This document shows, piece after piece, positions 8,092 through 16,165 of a stretch of DNA of 64,000 bases (its first letter is position 1; every line of letters starts with the position of its first letter). Below the pieces are notes generated by a model. That model saw only the letters and a list, made by a program, of their open reading frames with translations, did no database searches and was not told the origin of the DNA. The stretch is from DATAGZ01 sp036263455. GTDB lineage: Bacteria; Pseudomonadota; Alphaproteobacteria; Dongiales; Dongiaceae. Where the stretch lies: positions 62,001-126,000 of the forward strand of contig DATAGZ010000011.1 of assembly GCA_036263455.1 (NCBI GenBank), in the 5' to 3' direction. The translations under genes and the position numbers were made by a program.

Positions 8092-9227
8092 AGAACATCG
8101 AAAAGATTTCCCTTGGCAGCATGAGCCCGGGCAGCGAACGCTATCTCAAGGTCCATCGATATGGAGCGAAAGGTGGCCGGCCCAAGGCCTACTTCCAGGC
8201 CTCTCTTCATGCCGATGAAATTCCTGGAATGATGGTCGCCCACCATTTGATCGCCCTGCTCGACCGTGCCGCCGAACGCGGCGAGATTATCGGAGAAATC
8301 GTCGTCGTCCCCGTGGCCAACCCGATCGGGCTCGGCCAGGTTGTCAACATGCACCATATCGGCCGGTACGAATTGCGCGGCGGGGGTAATTTCAACCGGC
8401 GCTGGCCCAATCTTTTCGAGGGTATCCACGATCAGATCGCAAACCGCTTGACGGCAGATCCTGAGAAAAACGTCGCGCTGGTACGAAAAGCAATTGGAGA
8501 GAAGCTCGCCGCTATGTCGGCCGACAGCGAATTTTCCAAGCTGCGGATCGTCCTCTCGCGACTGGCGCACGACGCCGATTTCGTCTTCGACATGCATTGC
8601 GACGATGAATCGCTCTTCCATATCTTCGCCCTTCCAGAACATTGGCCCGACCTTACCGATATTGCCGCTCTCACCGGGGCGCGCGCCGTCCTGCTTGCGG
8701 AGGAAGCCGGAGGGCAAAGCTTCGATGAAACCTTTTCCACGCCTTGGATCAAACTCGCCCGGGCGGTAGGTTCCGAAACGCCTATTCCTCCTGCCTGCCG
8801 TGCCATGACGCTCGAGTTTCGTGGGCAAGGCGATGTCTCTGACGGGCTTGCCCAGCAAGATGCCACGGCCCTGTTTCGTTTTCTTCAATTGCGCGGATTG
8901 GTCGCGGGCGATGCCGGGCCGCTGCCCGCGCTCCAATGCCAGGGGACGGCACTTGAGGCCTGCGATATTCCAAGGACGCCAGTGGCGGGGATCGTTGCCT
9001 ATCGAGTCGAGATCGGCCAGCATGTCGAAAAAGGCACAACGGTCGCCGATATCATCGATCCGCTTGCCGACGATCCCCGCCAGGGTCGCACACCTATCGT
9101 CTGCGCCACTTCCGGCTTGATCCTGTCGCGTCGCAGCCACAAGCTGGTGGCGCCAGGGGATACGATCACCAAGGTAGTCGGCACCGAGAAGCTCTCCTAT
9201 CGCAGTGGCCTCTTGCTCGAGGATTGA
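8088..9227 (+). CDS. Succinylglutamate desuccinylase/aspartoacylase-family zinc hydrolase
   Basis: This 379-residue protein belongs to the M14-like AstE/AspA family that hydrolyses N-acyl amino acids or related amides. Zinc ligands are visible in SLHADEIPG (His and Glu, about residues 41-44) and FDMHCDDES (about 166-174). The C-terminal about 100 residues form a beta-rich lipoyl-like or barrel domain (VAGIVAYRVEIGQHVEKGTTVADIIDP). The substrate cannot be told from sequence. ATG 8088 overlaps the glnD stop (ATGA), so translation is coupled to a nitrogen-status sensor, which suggests but does not prove a role in nitrogen scavenging. Confidence 0.82.
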   Translation: MKNIEKISLGSMSPGSERYLKVHRYGAKGGRPKAYFQASLHADEIPGMMVAHHLIALLDRAAERGEIIGEIVVVPVANPIGLGQVVNMHHIGRYELRGGGNFNRRWPNLFEGIHDQIANRLTADPEKNVALVRKAIGEKLAAMSADSEFSKLRIVLSRLAHDADFVFDMHCDDESLFHIFALPEHWPDLTDIAALTGARAVLLAEEAGGQSFDETFSTPWIKLARAVGSETPIPPACRAMTLEFRGQGDVSDGLAQQDATALFRFLQLRGLVAGDAGPLPALQCQGTALEACDIPRTPVAGIVAYRVEIGQHVEKGTTVADIIDPLADDPRQGRTPIVCATSGLILSRRSHKLVAPGDTITKVVGTEKLSYRSGLLLED

Positions 9228-10704
9228 AATTCTAGCCTTCCTCTTCGCTCTGATCGGGATCATCTGCACGGTCTTTTCCTCGACCGTGCATGCGGAAGAT
9301 CGGCTCGTCCCGGTGAATTGCTGGTTCAGCCGCCAGCCTGGCCTGACCGTTGGGTGTTTTCATTTCAGTGTCGCGGAGGATCGCGGCGCGCCTGGCTCTA
9401 AAATGCTGATCCTTCCCGTCGTCATCGTTTATGCCCCCCAGCCTGACGGCGAGGAGCCCATCCTTTATGTGCCCGGCGGTCCTGGGGATAGCGGCTGGAT
9501 CGACGAGGCTCACATCAACTTCTGGTGGAATTTCATCCGAGAAAGCGCCTGGCTGCGCGCACGCGACGTCATCCTGATGGATCCGCGCGGCACCGGCATG
9601 GCCGCGCCGCTGATGGATTGCTCTTCCCTTCACATCGGTGACGGCGAGCTTCTCGGGCTTGGCAATGATTTTACCGCCATCAATCGTTCCGTGGCGGCGA
9701 CGAATCAATCCTGTCTCAAGGAGCTGACCCACCAGGGCTTTGCAATCACGCAATACCGCTCCCGCGTGATGGTCGAGGATCTCCATGAGCTGCTGGCGGC
9801 ACTCCATCGGCCAAAATGGAATCTCTACGGCCTTTCCTACGGCACCCGGGTGGCGCTCACCTATATGCGGCGCTACCCCGAGGACCTCCGCAGCGTTATT
9901 CTCGATTCCGTCCTGCCGCCCGAGGTCAAATTTTCGGAGGATTCAGCCTGGGTACTCAATCGTGCGCTCGAGACATTTTTTTCGGGATGCGCCCGCTCGG
10001 CGCGCTGTCGGAAGCATGGCGATATGCGTGCCCTCGTGACCATGCTGTTCCGGGAATGGAACGCCCACCCCTTCCAACGCATGATGAAGGACCCCTATTA
10101 CGACCATGACTTCATGCTCAAGCTGACTGGCAACGACATCATCAATTATATCATCGGGCGATTATATAATCGCAGCGATATCGAGGAATTACCCAAAGAC
10201 CTGGCGGATATCGCTGGCGGCGCTCCCAAGGCCCACGAACGCCTGGCTGAGACCCTCCTCAACGATACCGTGCGCTCCCCTGCCTTCGGCGATGCGGCCG
10301 GACAGAGCGTCTTTTGCCTCGAAGAATGGCCCAGCAACGATTCTGCGCGCGCCCGCGCCAATTTCGAGAAATATCCGCTCCTCGCGGACGCCAGTAAATT
10401 CGAGGATGGTTGCAAGAGCTGGGTTATTGGCCAAAACGACCCGGAAGAAAGCCAGGCCGTGGAGAGCGATATTCCCGCCCTGGTGCTCGCCGGCCATTAT
10501 GACCCGGTGACGCCTCCCGAATACGCGCGCCTCGCGGTAGCACGCCTCCACCATGCGTATTATTTTGAATTTCCAGGGGCGGGACACGATGTGCTGTCCA
10601 ACGAGCCATGCGGCGATGTACTTGCCGAAAAATTCCTCCATGATCTGGAGACGCCACCCACGGATGCCTGCCTCGGAAAAGTTAAGGAGCCTGATTTTCA
10701 ATGA
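9205..10704 (+). CDS. Secreted alpha/beta hydrolase with TAP-like C-terminal domain
   Basis: The product resembles the tripeptidyl-aminopeptidase-type (TAP) hydrolases, which usually act on peptides or esters outside the cytoplasm. After a signal peptide (FLFALIGIICTVFSSTVHA, cut near residue 30) come the oxyanion segment YVPGGPGDSG, DPRGTG, the nucleophile elbow GLSYGTR, the Asp in LAGHYDPVTPP and the His in GAGHDVLS. Mature cysteines (NCW, GCF, DCS, SCL, GCARSARC) suggest disulfides. The only usual start giving the signal peptide is GTG 9205, inside the previous gene (23-nt overlap); the true start is therefore slightly uncertain. ATGA overlap links it to modA. Confidence 0.78.
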   Translation: MASCSRIEILAFLFALIGIICTVFSSTVHAEDRLVPVNCWFSRQPGLTVGCFHFSVAEDRGAPGSKMLILPVVIVYAPQPDGEEPILYVPGGPGDSGWIDEAHINFWWNFIRESAWLRARDVILMDPRGTGMAAPLMDCSSLHIGDGELLGLGNDFTAINRSVAATNQSCLKELTHQGFAITQYRSRVMVEDLHELLAALHRPKWNLYGLSYGTRVALTYMRRYPEDLRSVILDSVLPPEVKFSEDSAWVLNRALETFFSGCARSARCRKHGDMRALVTMLFREWNAHPFQRMMKDPYYDHDFMLKLTGNDIINYIIGRLYNRSDIEELPKDLADIAGGAPKAHERLAETLLNDTVRSPAFGDAAGQSVFCLEEWPSNDSARARANFEKYPLLADASKFEDGCKSWVIGQNDPEESQAVESDIPALVLAGHYDPVTPPEYARLAVARLHHAYYFEFPGAGHDVLSNEPCGDVLAEKFLHDLETPPTDACLGKVKEPDFQ

Positions 10705-11480
10705 TATCGCGCCGTCTCTTTGTCGTGACAGGAGCCGCCATCATGACCGCCTCCCGCTTGGCATTTGGCCAAGAAAAAACTGGCATCGCCGCCGCTTCGG
10801 ACCTTGCCTTCGCACTCGATCCCATTCTGGATTCGTGGAACAGAACCACCAGGCATGCGTTACGCGCCACCTATGGCGCGAGCGGAAATTTCGCCCGCCA
10901 GATCGATACCGGCGCACCCTTCGGGCTGTTTTTTTCCGCCGACGAATCCCTGGTCCTTGAGCTGGCCAAGCGTGGCAAATTAGAAAATGCGGGGATCGTC
11001 TATGGCATCGGGCGCTTGGTCCTTTTCATTCCCCGCGGTTCGTCTCTTATGGGTAATAGCTGGGAAGATATCGGCGAGGCGCTGGCGGCAGGCCGGTTCA
11101 CCCATCTCGCCATCGCCAATCCCGACCATGCGCCCTATGGCCGCGCGGCGCGCGAAGCGCTTATGCACGAGAAGCTATGGGAGAATCCAGCCTTCCACGC
11201 GAAACTCGTGCTGGGCGATAGCGCCATTCAAACCATGCAATATACCCTGCGCGGACAGGTCGATGCCGCGCTCGTGCCACTGGCCTTGGCCCAAGCCCCT
11301 CAAACCAAGGACGCCGGAAGATACATTATGATTCCGGCCGGCTGGCATGCGCCGCTCCGGCAACGCGTTGCTCTCGTCAAGGGGGCTGGCCCCGACGTCC
11401 GCGCCTTCTATGCCTATATCAGCGAGCCCGCCATCTTGCGGGATCTACAGGCTGGCGGGTTCGATCCGCCTGGGCAGTAG
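10701..11480 (+). CDS. modA: ModA-like molybdate ABC transporter substrate-binding protein
   Basis: ModA binds molybdate or tungstate in the periplasm and delivers it to ModBC. The 259-residue protein has an N-terminal export signal with an Arg pair (ISRRLFVVTGAAIMTASRLAFG, Tat-like), then the family segments AAASDLAFALDPI, YGASGNFARQIDTGAPFGLFFSAD, AIANPDHAPYGRAA and GDSAIQTMQYTLRGQVDAALVPLA. No modB or modC is next to it: upstream is a hydrolase (ATGA overlap) and downstream a gene on the other strand. Its last 36 bases overlap the end of the convergent DUF2063 gene. Confidence 0.82.
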   Translation: MISRRLFVVTGAAIMTASRLAFGQEKTGIAAASDLAFALDPILDSWNRTTRHALRATYGASGNFARQIDTGAPFGLFFSADESLVLELAKRGKLENAGIVYGIGRLVLFIPRGSSLMGNSWEDIGEALAAGRFTHLAIANPDHAPYGRAAREALMHEKLWENPAFHAKLVLGDSAIQTMQYTLRGQVDAALVPLALAQAPQTKDAGRYIMIPAGWHAPLRQRVALVKGAGPDVRAFYAYISEPAILRDLQAGGFDPPGQ

Positions 11481-12206
11481 CAGCGCGCGTGAAAAGAGGA
11501 ATCGAAGTTCCTCTTCGAGAGAAAAATTGCCCTGAGACTGCGCCGCGGCCACTGCATTTTGAAGCATTTCGCCGCGCTGAAGAGCGGTTAGGAAGGCATA
11601 TTGGCTCTTATCCAGGATCCGCGCGCGGCGTTCGTTCCCGCCGCGATAGATCATGGTCCTGTTGGGCTCGGGCGCGACAGAGAGACCCTCGAGCCGGCTG
11701 CGGTCGATCCGGTGCGCTTCCCAGATCGCCAGGCAGGGATAGACATTGTCAAGCAGGCTCACCGAGGCAGCAAACCGCCAGCGGCTTTCCGACCAGTTCA
11801 TCGCGGCGTCGATCTCTTCCGCTTTTTCCTCAGGCGCGTGCAGCGCGCGGTTGAAGGCTAATTCGAGCCGCGCCATCTCGGCGACATAGGGATAATCCGC
11901 GAGGGACGGCTTCCGCGCGAGATAATCCGGAAAGCCTTCGCCGTAGGCAAACAGGCTGGGCTCTACCGGCGGGGAAGAAAGAACATAGGCGCGCGCGATC
12001 GGCTCGAAAAAACGCAGATCGACAAGCTCAACCACCGTTGGAAAATTAGCCGCCAGCGCGTCCACAAGCGACAGCAAGAAATTGTTGCGATAGATCGCGA
12101 GACGCTCGGCAATGCTGAAACCATCCTCTCGAATGGGGAGATCGAGCGGCACGTCTTCGGTCCTCAGGGCGGCCGCGAATTTCTCCTGAAGCGTGCCGAG
12201 CTTCAC
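11445..12206 (-). CDS. DUF2063 protein, BufC/HvfC-type partner of an MNIO enzyme
   Basis: The 253-residue product has the N-terminal DUF2063 domain (LQEKFAAAL, IYRNNFLLSLVDALAANFPTVVELV, about residues 5-75) and a C-terminal helical half (YPYVAEMARLELAFNRALHAPEE). Such proteins are the recruiting partners of DUF692 enzymes; in HvfBC/BufBC-type systems the pair modifies cysteines of a small exported precursor. GTG 12206 was chosen because it overlaps the DUF692 stop as GTGA and the family begins with this segment; the open frame continues upstream without homology. No precursor gene is visible nearby. Confidence 0.85.
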   Translation of the reverse strand: MKLGTLQEKFAAALRTEDVPLDLPIREDGFSIAERLAIYRNNFLLSLVDALAANFPTVVELVDLRFFEPIARAYVLSSPPVEPSLFAYGEGFPDYLARKPSLADYPYVAEMARLELAFNRALHAPEEKAEEIDAAMNWSESRWRFAASVSLLDNVYPCLAIWEAHRIDRSRLEGLSVAPEPNRTMIYRGGNERRARILDKSQYAFLTALQRGEMLQNAVAAAQSQGNFSLEEELRFLFSRALLLPRRIEPASL

Positions 12207-13024
12207 AGGGCGAGGGCCTGGTCCGCACGTGCGGCCTCGGCGAGCAATTCCGCGAGAGGCGGGATGTTGCTGTCGCGCTCGATCAAGGTGGGCTGCGCAC
12301 CGATCTCCGCCACGGCATGGGCATAGAGGCGCCACACTTCCTCGCCGACCGCCGAGCCGTGATCGTCGATCTTGAGCCCGCGATTGCCGAGCATGCGCGT
12401 GTGGTGTCCCGCGAGGTGATATTCTCCGACCGGCACACCGACGAATTCCGCGAGATAGCGGTCGGCGGGATAACCGTGATTAAATCCACATACGATGATG
12501 TTGTTGATATCGAGAAGGATGGCGCACCCCGTGCGCCGGCAGAGCTGGCGTAGAAATTCCGGTTCGCTATAATCGCGCTCGTCATATTCAAGATAGGTCG
12601 AGGGGTTCTCGACGAGAAGACGGCGCCCCAATCGATCTTGGACCCGGGCGACATTGTCCGCCACCACGGCAAGCGCCTCCTCGGTATAAGGCAGCGGCAA
12701 AAGATCGTTATAGTAATTGCCGCCAGTCACGCTCCAAGAAAGATGATCGGAGATTTCGGCCGGCGCGATTCTCTCTACAAGCAGGGCGAGCCGTTCGAGA
12801 TGGGTCGCCGACACGCCTTCGGCCGAACCTAGCGACAGGCCGACCCCGTGCAGGCTGATAGGATAATCAGCACGCAATTTTTCGAGTAGGTCCAAAGTCG
12901 GGCCACCACCCATGAAATTCTCGCTATGGACTTCTATCCAGGCGACGGCCGGTTTGACCGCCAGGAATTCCGCATGATGCGGCTGCCGCAATCCGATTCC
13001 CGCGGCGCAGGGAAGAGACGACAT
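12203..13024 (-). CDS. DUF692 multinuclear non-heme iron oxidase (MNIO), BufB/HvfB type
   Basis: MNIO enzymes (MbnB, BufB, HvfB) use iron centres to oxidise cysteine or other residues in small peptides. The 273-residue TIM-barrel product keeps the metal-binding motifs in order: IEVHSENFMGGG (about 31-42), SLHGVGLSLGS, EISDHLSW, VENPSTYLEY, ILLDINNIIVCGFNHG, EYHLAGHH, DDHGSAV and PTLIERDSNIPPL. Start ATG 13024 follows AAGGA. GTGA overlap with the DUF2063 partner. The gene upstream, 41 bases away and on the same strand, is sppA rather than the usual DUF2282 precursor. Family call is strong; the substrate is unknown. Confidence 0.92.
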   Translation of the reverse strand: MSSLPCAAGIGLRQPHHAEFLAVKPAVAWIEVHSENFMGGGPTLDLLEKLRADYPISLHGVGLSLGSAEGVSATHLERLALLVERIAPAEISDHLSWSVTGGNYYNDLLPLPYTEEALAVVADNVARVQDRLGRRLLVENPSTYLEYDERDYSEPEFLRQLCRRTGCAILLDINNIIVCGFNHGYPADRYLAEFVGVPVGEYHLAGHHTRMLGNRGLKIDDHGSAVGEEVWRLYAHAVAEIGAQPTLIERDSNIPPLAELLAEAARADQALAL

Positions 13025-13065
13025 GCATCCTTATAGCATGGCGCGCGGCTATCCTTCCACGTCAA

Positions 13066-14823
13066 TTATCGCTGACCGCTCAGGGTAAAAAAATAATCAG
13101 GCATGCGCATGACCTCCGCCTGCTCCTCGAGACGGGTCATCGCCGCACTCAAGAGGTCCGTACCCGCATCGCTGCGCACGCGCCGCAGGGCCGAGCTGAA
13201 CAGGGCGCTCCAGCGCGCCCGGCTGCTCGGGTAATCCACCAGGGCAATCCGCTGTTCCGGCGGCAAGCCGATCATCTGTTTGACATGGTCGACCGCACTC
13301 TGGAGACCGCCCACGCCATCGATGAGGCCGAGATGCTGGGCGCGCTGCCCCGAAAAGACCTGCCCGCCAGCAAGCTTGTCGACATCCGCGGGGGCGAGCC
13401 GGCGCTGTGCAGCCACATGGCCGGTGAAATCGGCATAGATGCGGTCAAGACTCTGCTCGAAAGCCTGCCATTCCTCAGGACTGTAGCGCCGGTTGGGGCT
13501 TTCCATGAGCGCCCGGGCACCGGCGCCCACGCCTTCCACGGTCAGGCCGACCTTGTCCCATAATCCCGCAAGTACGATCTTGCCGCCGAATACGCCGATC
13601 GAACCGACCAGTGCGCCCGGATCGGCAAAAATATAATCCGCCGGCAGCGCCAGGAAATATCCGCCCGAGGCGGCGACATCGCCCATGGAAATCACGACCG
13701 GCACACCCTGCTCGCGCGCATGTTCCAACGCGCGCCGCATCGTATCGGCGGCAATATAGGATCCGCCCGGAGAATCGACCCGGACGATTAGGGCCTTGAC
13801 ATGGTCCCGCACCGCCTCGTCGATGGCGACGACGATTGTATCGGAACCCGCCTTGCGTGCCCCGCTGGGATCGCTTTCGCCCGAAGAGATGGCGCCGTCG
13901 ATGGTCAGCAGCCCGACTCGCGGCGCATTTCCTTCCTGCTGCGCCTGATCTTGATAGTCGGACAGGGCAACCTGGTCGCGTCGATTGAGATGCAGCGTGC
14001 CAAGAAAATCCGCCAACGCCTGATCGCGATAGGCGAGGCTGTCCACCAGACCGAAATCCTTGGCCTGACCGGCGGACAGCGGCGCCTGGCGAAGGGATTC
14101 CTCCCAATGATCTTTCACACCCGGCCGCTGGGCGATGATCCCGTCGCGCGTCTGACCGAGCCAATCCTGGACAAGCTGGGTCAGGTTGTCGCGCACCGCT
14201 TGGGGCATGGCATTCGCCGTCAGGGAGAAGAGCGCGCCCTTGAAATTCTTGCGACCATCCATCTGCGGTTCGATGCCGAGCTTATCCAAGAGGTTCCGCA
14301 AGAACGGCTGCTCGACCGCGAAGCCCGTCAAGCCGAGCGATCCCGATGGGGCGAGGAAGACCTTGTCGAAAGCGCTGGCCACATAATATTGGACATGGCC
14401 GTTATTGCCCGGCGCGATATCCTCGGCAAAGGCATAGGCCGGCTTGTGGGCCGCGCGGAACTGTAGAACAGCGTCGCGTATCTCCTGCGCCTGCCCCATG
14501 CCGATATGGCCTGAACCCACGCGTACGAAAAGACCGTGAATGCGGGGATCCTGCGCCGCCCGCCGCAGGCCGAAAACGAAATCCGCGAGGGAGGCTTGGC
14601 GAGAGAAATAAGCCTGCCAGGGACCGGCGGTGCCGACTTCGGTCACGCCCTCGGAAAGATCGGCAGTCAGCCACGCCTGCTTGGGCACCTCGACAGGCCC
14701 GTGCAAATCGGCGACATTATGCAGGACAGCCACCGTTCCCGATACTAGCAGCACGAAGAGAAGACCGACCAGGGCGAAAATGCCTACGAAGAAATATCCG
14801 ATAAAGCGCAAAACCCGCCGCAT
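13066..14823 (-). CDS. sppA: Signal peptide peptidase SppA (long, two-domain type)
   Basis: SppA is a membrane-bound serine protease that degrades cleaved signal peptides and other periplasmic fragments. The 585-residue product starts with one membrane anchor (FIGYFFVGIFALVGLLFVLLV, about 6-26) and has the duplicated crotonase-like halves of the 67-kDa form. The general-base Lys is probable in GRKNFKGALFSLTANAMP and the nucleophile Ser lies in MGDVAASGGYFLALPAD. ATG 14823 is preceded by AGGAGG at 7 nt, which outranks the longer upstream frame. Its start region overlaps the divergent RNA methyltransferase gene by about 44 bases. The MNIO pair follows directly. Confidence 0.93.
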   Translation of the reverse strand: MRRVLRFIGYFFVGIFALVGLLFVLLVSGTVAVLHNVADLHGPVEVPKQAWLTADLSEGVTEVGTAGPWQAYFSRQASLADFVFGLRRAAQDPRIHGLFVRVGSGHIGMGQAQEIRDAVLQFRAAHKPAYAFAEDIAPGNNGHVQYYVASAFDKVFLAPSGSLGLTGFAVEQPFLRNLLDKLGIEPQMDGRKNFKGALFSLTANAMPQAVRDNLTQLVQDWLGQTRDGIIAQRPGVKDHWEESLRQAPLSAGQAKDFGLVDSLAYRDQALADFLGTLHLNRRDQVALSDYQDQAQQEGNAPRVGLLTIDGAISSGESDPSGARKAGSDTIVVAIDEAVRDHVKALIVRVDSPGGSYIAADTMRRALEHAREQGVPVVISMGDVAASGGYFLALPADYIFADPGALVGSIGVFGGKIVLAGLWDKVGLTVEGVGAGARALMESPNRRYSPEEWQAFEQSLDRIYADFTGHVAAQRRLAPADVDKLAGGQVFSGQRAQHLGLIDGVGGLQSAVDHVKQMIGLPPEQRIALVDYPSSRARWSALFSSALRRVRSDAGTDLLSAAMTRLEEQAEVMRMPDYFFTLSGQR

Positions 14824-16069
14824 TGACCATCCTCCTCTTCGGCATACCCTATCCATCGCCGCACTGGGAAAAGATGGCGATGGCCTCGCTTCCCAGGGGG
14901 AAGACAGGTTGTATATCAAAGGTGCATTGCCTGGTGAACAGGTTATTGCGGAATTTCATTCCCGGCAGCATGGCACCGTCCTCGAAATTCTGGTGCCCTC
15001 GCCCGACCGAATTCCCCCGCCCTGCCCCCTTTATTCCGCCTGCGGAGGGTGCGCGCTGCAGCATCTGCGCGAGGACGCCTACCGCACATGGAAGATCAGT
15101 GCTATCCGAGACCTTCTCGCGCGCGAGGGCCTTGCCGCTCCTCCTCTGGCCTTTCATGCGGTGCCGCCTTCTTCGCGGCGGCGCGCAACCTTTGCCGCAC
15201 GAAAGACGGGGCGAGAGCTGATACTCGGCTATCACGGATCGCGGTCGCACCGCATCGTAGATATTCCTACCTGCCTCATCCTCGCACCTGCTTTGAACCA
15301 GCACATCTCCGCCCTGCGCCCGTTGCTGGCGGCACTGCTCGAGGACGGCCAACAGGTTTCGCTGCTCGCGACCCTCTGCGACAATGGGCTCGACATCAAT
15401 ATCGACGCCGCATCCGCTCCCGAACGCGATCAGCGACTGCGAGTCGGCACTCCGCCTCCTTTCCTGAGGCGGATCACCTGGCGCAGCCCGGGCGAGGTAC
15501 CCGACCTGCTCTATCTCGATCAGGCGCCGCGTCTGACGTTTGGAAAAATTTCCCTGTTTCCGCCTCCGCATTGCTTCCTGCAGCCCAGCCGGCCGGGCGA
15601 GAAATTCTTGCAGGATTTCGTCGCCAATTCCCTGGCGGCCAGCCGCCGCATCGTCGATCTTTATTCCGGCGTCGGGACGTTATCCCTGCCGCTCGCGCCC
15701 GAAAGGCGGATCTTCGCCTACGATCAATCCGCACCCGCAATCGAGGCGCTCTCCGCGGCGCTAGCCCACGAAGCACCTGGCTCTTCGGCGCGGCAGCGCG
15801 ATCTCGTCCGTTCTCCCTTAACCGAAGCGGAACTGGCACCCTTCGATGCCGCGATTATCGATCCGCCGCGGGCGGGCGCCCTGGAACAATGCAGGATAAT
15901 AGCCGCTAGCCGGCTTTCTCAAGTCGCTATGGTATCCTGCAATGCCCGCACCTTCGCTCGCGACGCCGCCTGCCTGACGGCGAGCGGTTATCGCCTGGAG
16001 AAAGTCGCGATTCTCGACCAGTTCGCCTATTCATCCCATAGTGAGATCGCGGCGCTTTTCACGCACTGA
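14780..16069 (+). CDS. TrmA/RlmD-family 23S rRNA (uracil-5-)-methyltransferase-like protein
   Basis: This class of SAM enzyme methylates C5 of uracil in rRNA or tRNA. The product (about 429 residues) has an N-terminal TRAM-like segment (LSIAALGKDGDGLAS), a four-cysteine [4Fe-4S] motif beginning CPLYSACGGCALQHL, the SAM site VDLYSGVGTLSLPLA, the IIDPPRAGALEQC motif and the catalytic cysteine in MVSCNARTFARD. The start is uncertain: ATG 14780 yields a basic N-terminus (KKYPIKRKTRR) with a weak AGGGCGA ahead of it, and no ATG/GTG/TTG lies between it and the TRAM segment. That places the start inside the divergent sppA coding region. Confidence 0.85.
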   Translation: MPTKKYPIKRKTRRIDHPPLRHTLSIAALGKDGDGLASQGEDRLYIKGALPGEQVIAEFHSRQHGTVLEILVPSPDRIPPPCPLYSACGGCALQHLREDAYRTWKISAIRDLLAREGLAAPPLAFHAVPPSSRRRATFAARKTGRELILGYHGSRSHRIVDIPTCLILAPALNQHISALRPLLAALLEDGQQVSLLATLCDNGLDINIDAASAPERDQRLRVGTPPPFLRRITWRSPGEVPDLLYLDQAPRLTFGKISLFPPPHCFLQPSRPGEKFLQDFVANSLAASRRIVDLYSGVGTLSLPLAPERRIFAYDQSAPAIEALSAALAHEAPGSSARQRDLVRSPLTEAELAPFDAAIIDPPRAGALEQCRIIAASRLSQVAMVSCNARTFARDAACLTASGYRLEKVAILDQFAYSSHSEIAALFTH

Positions 16070-16165
16070 TCGAGGCTTTTTCTCTAGTATGAGTGGGAGA
16101 TTTTGCCTATACTCGGCCACCGTTTCCCCCAAGACGATTCGGCACCCGAAGAAAAAGAGAAAACG

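Noticed and set aside
16108..16113. TATACT as -10 of a dnaN promoter
   Set aside because: No acceptable -35 element at 16-18 bases upstream, so not listed.
16070..16165. Gap before dnaN considered as oriC
   Set aside because: Only 96 bases, no DnaA-box-like sequences and no AT-rich unwinding region.
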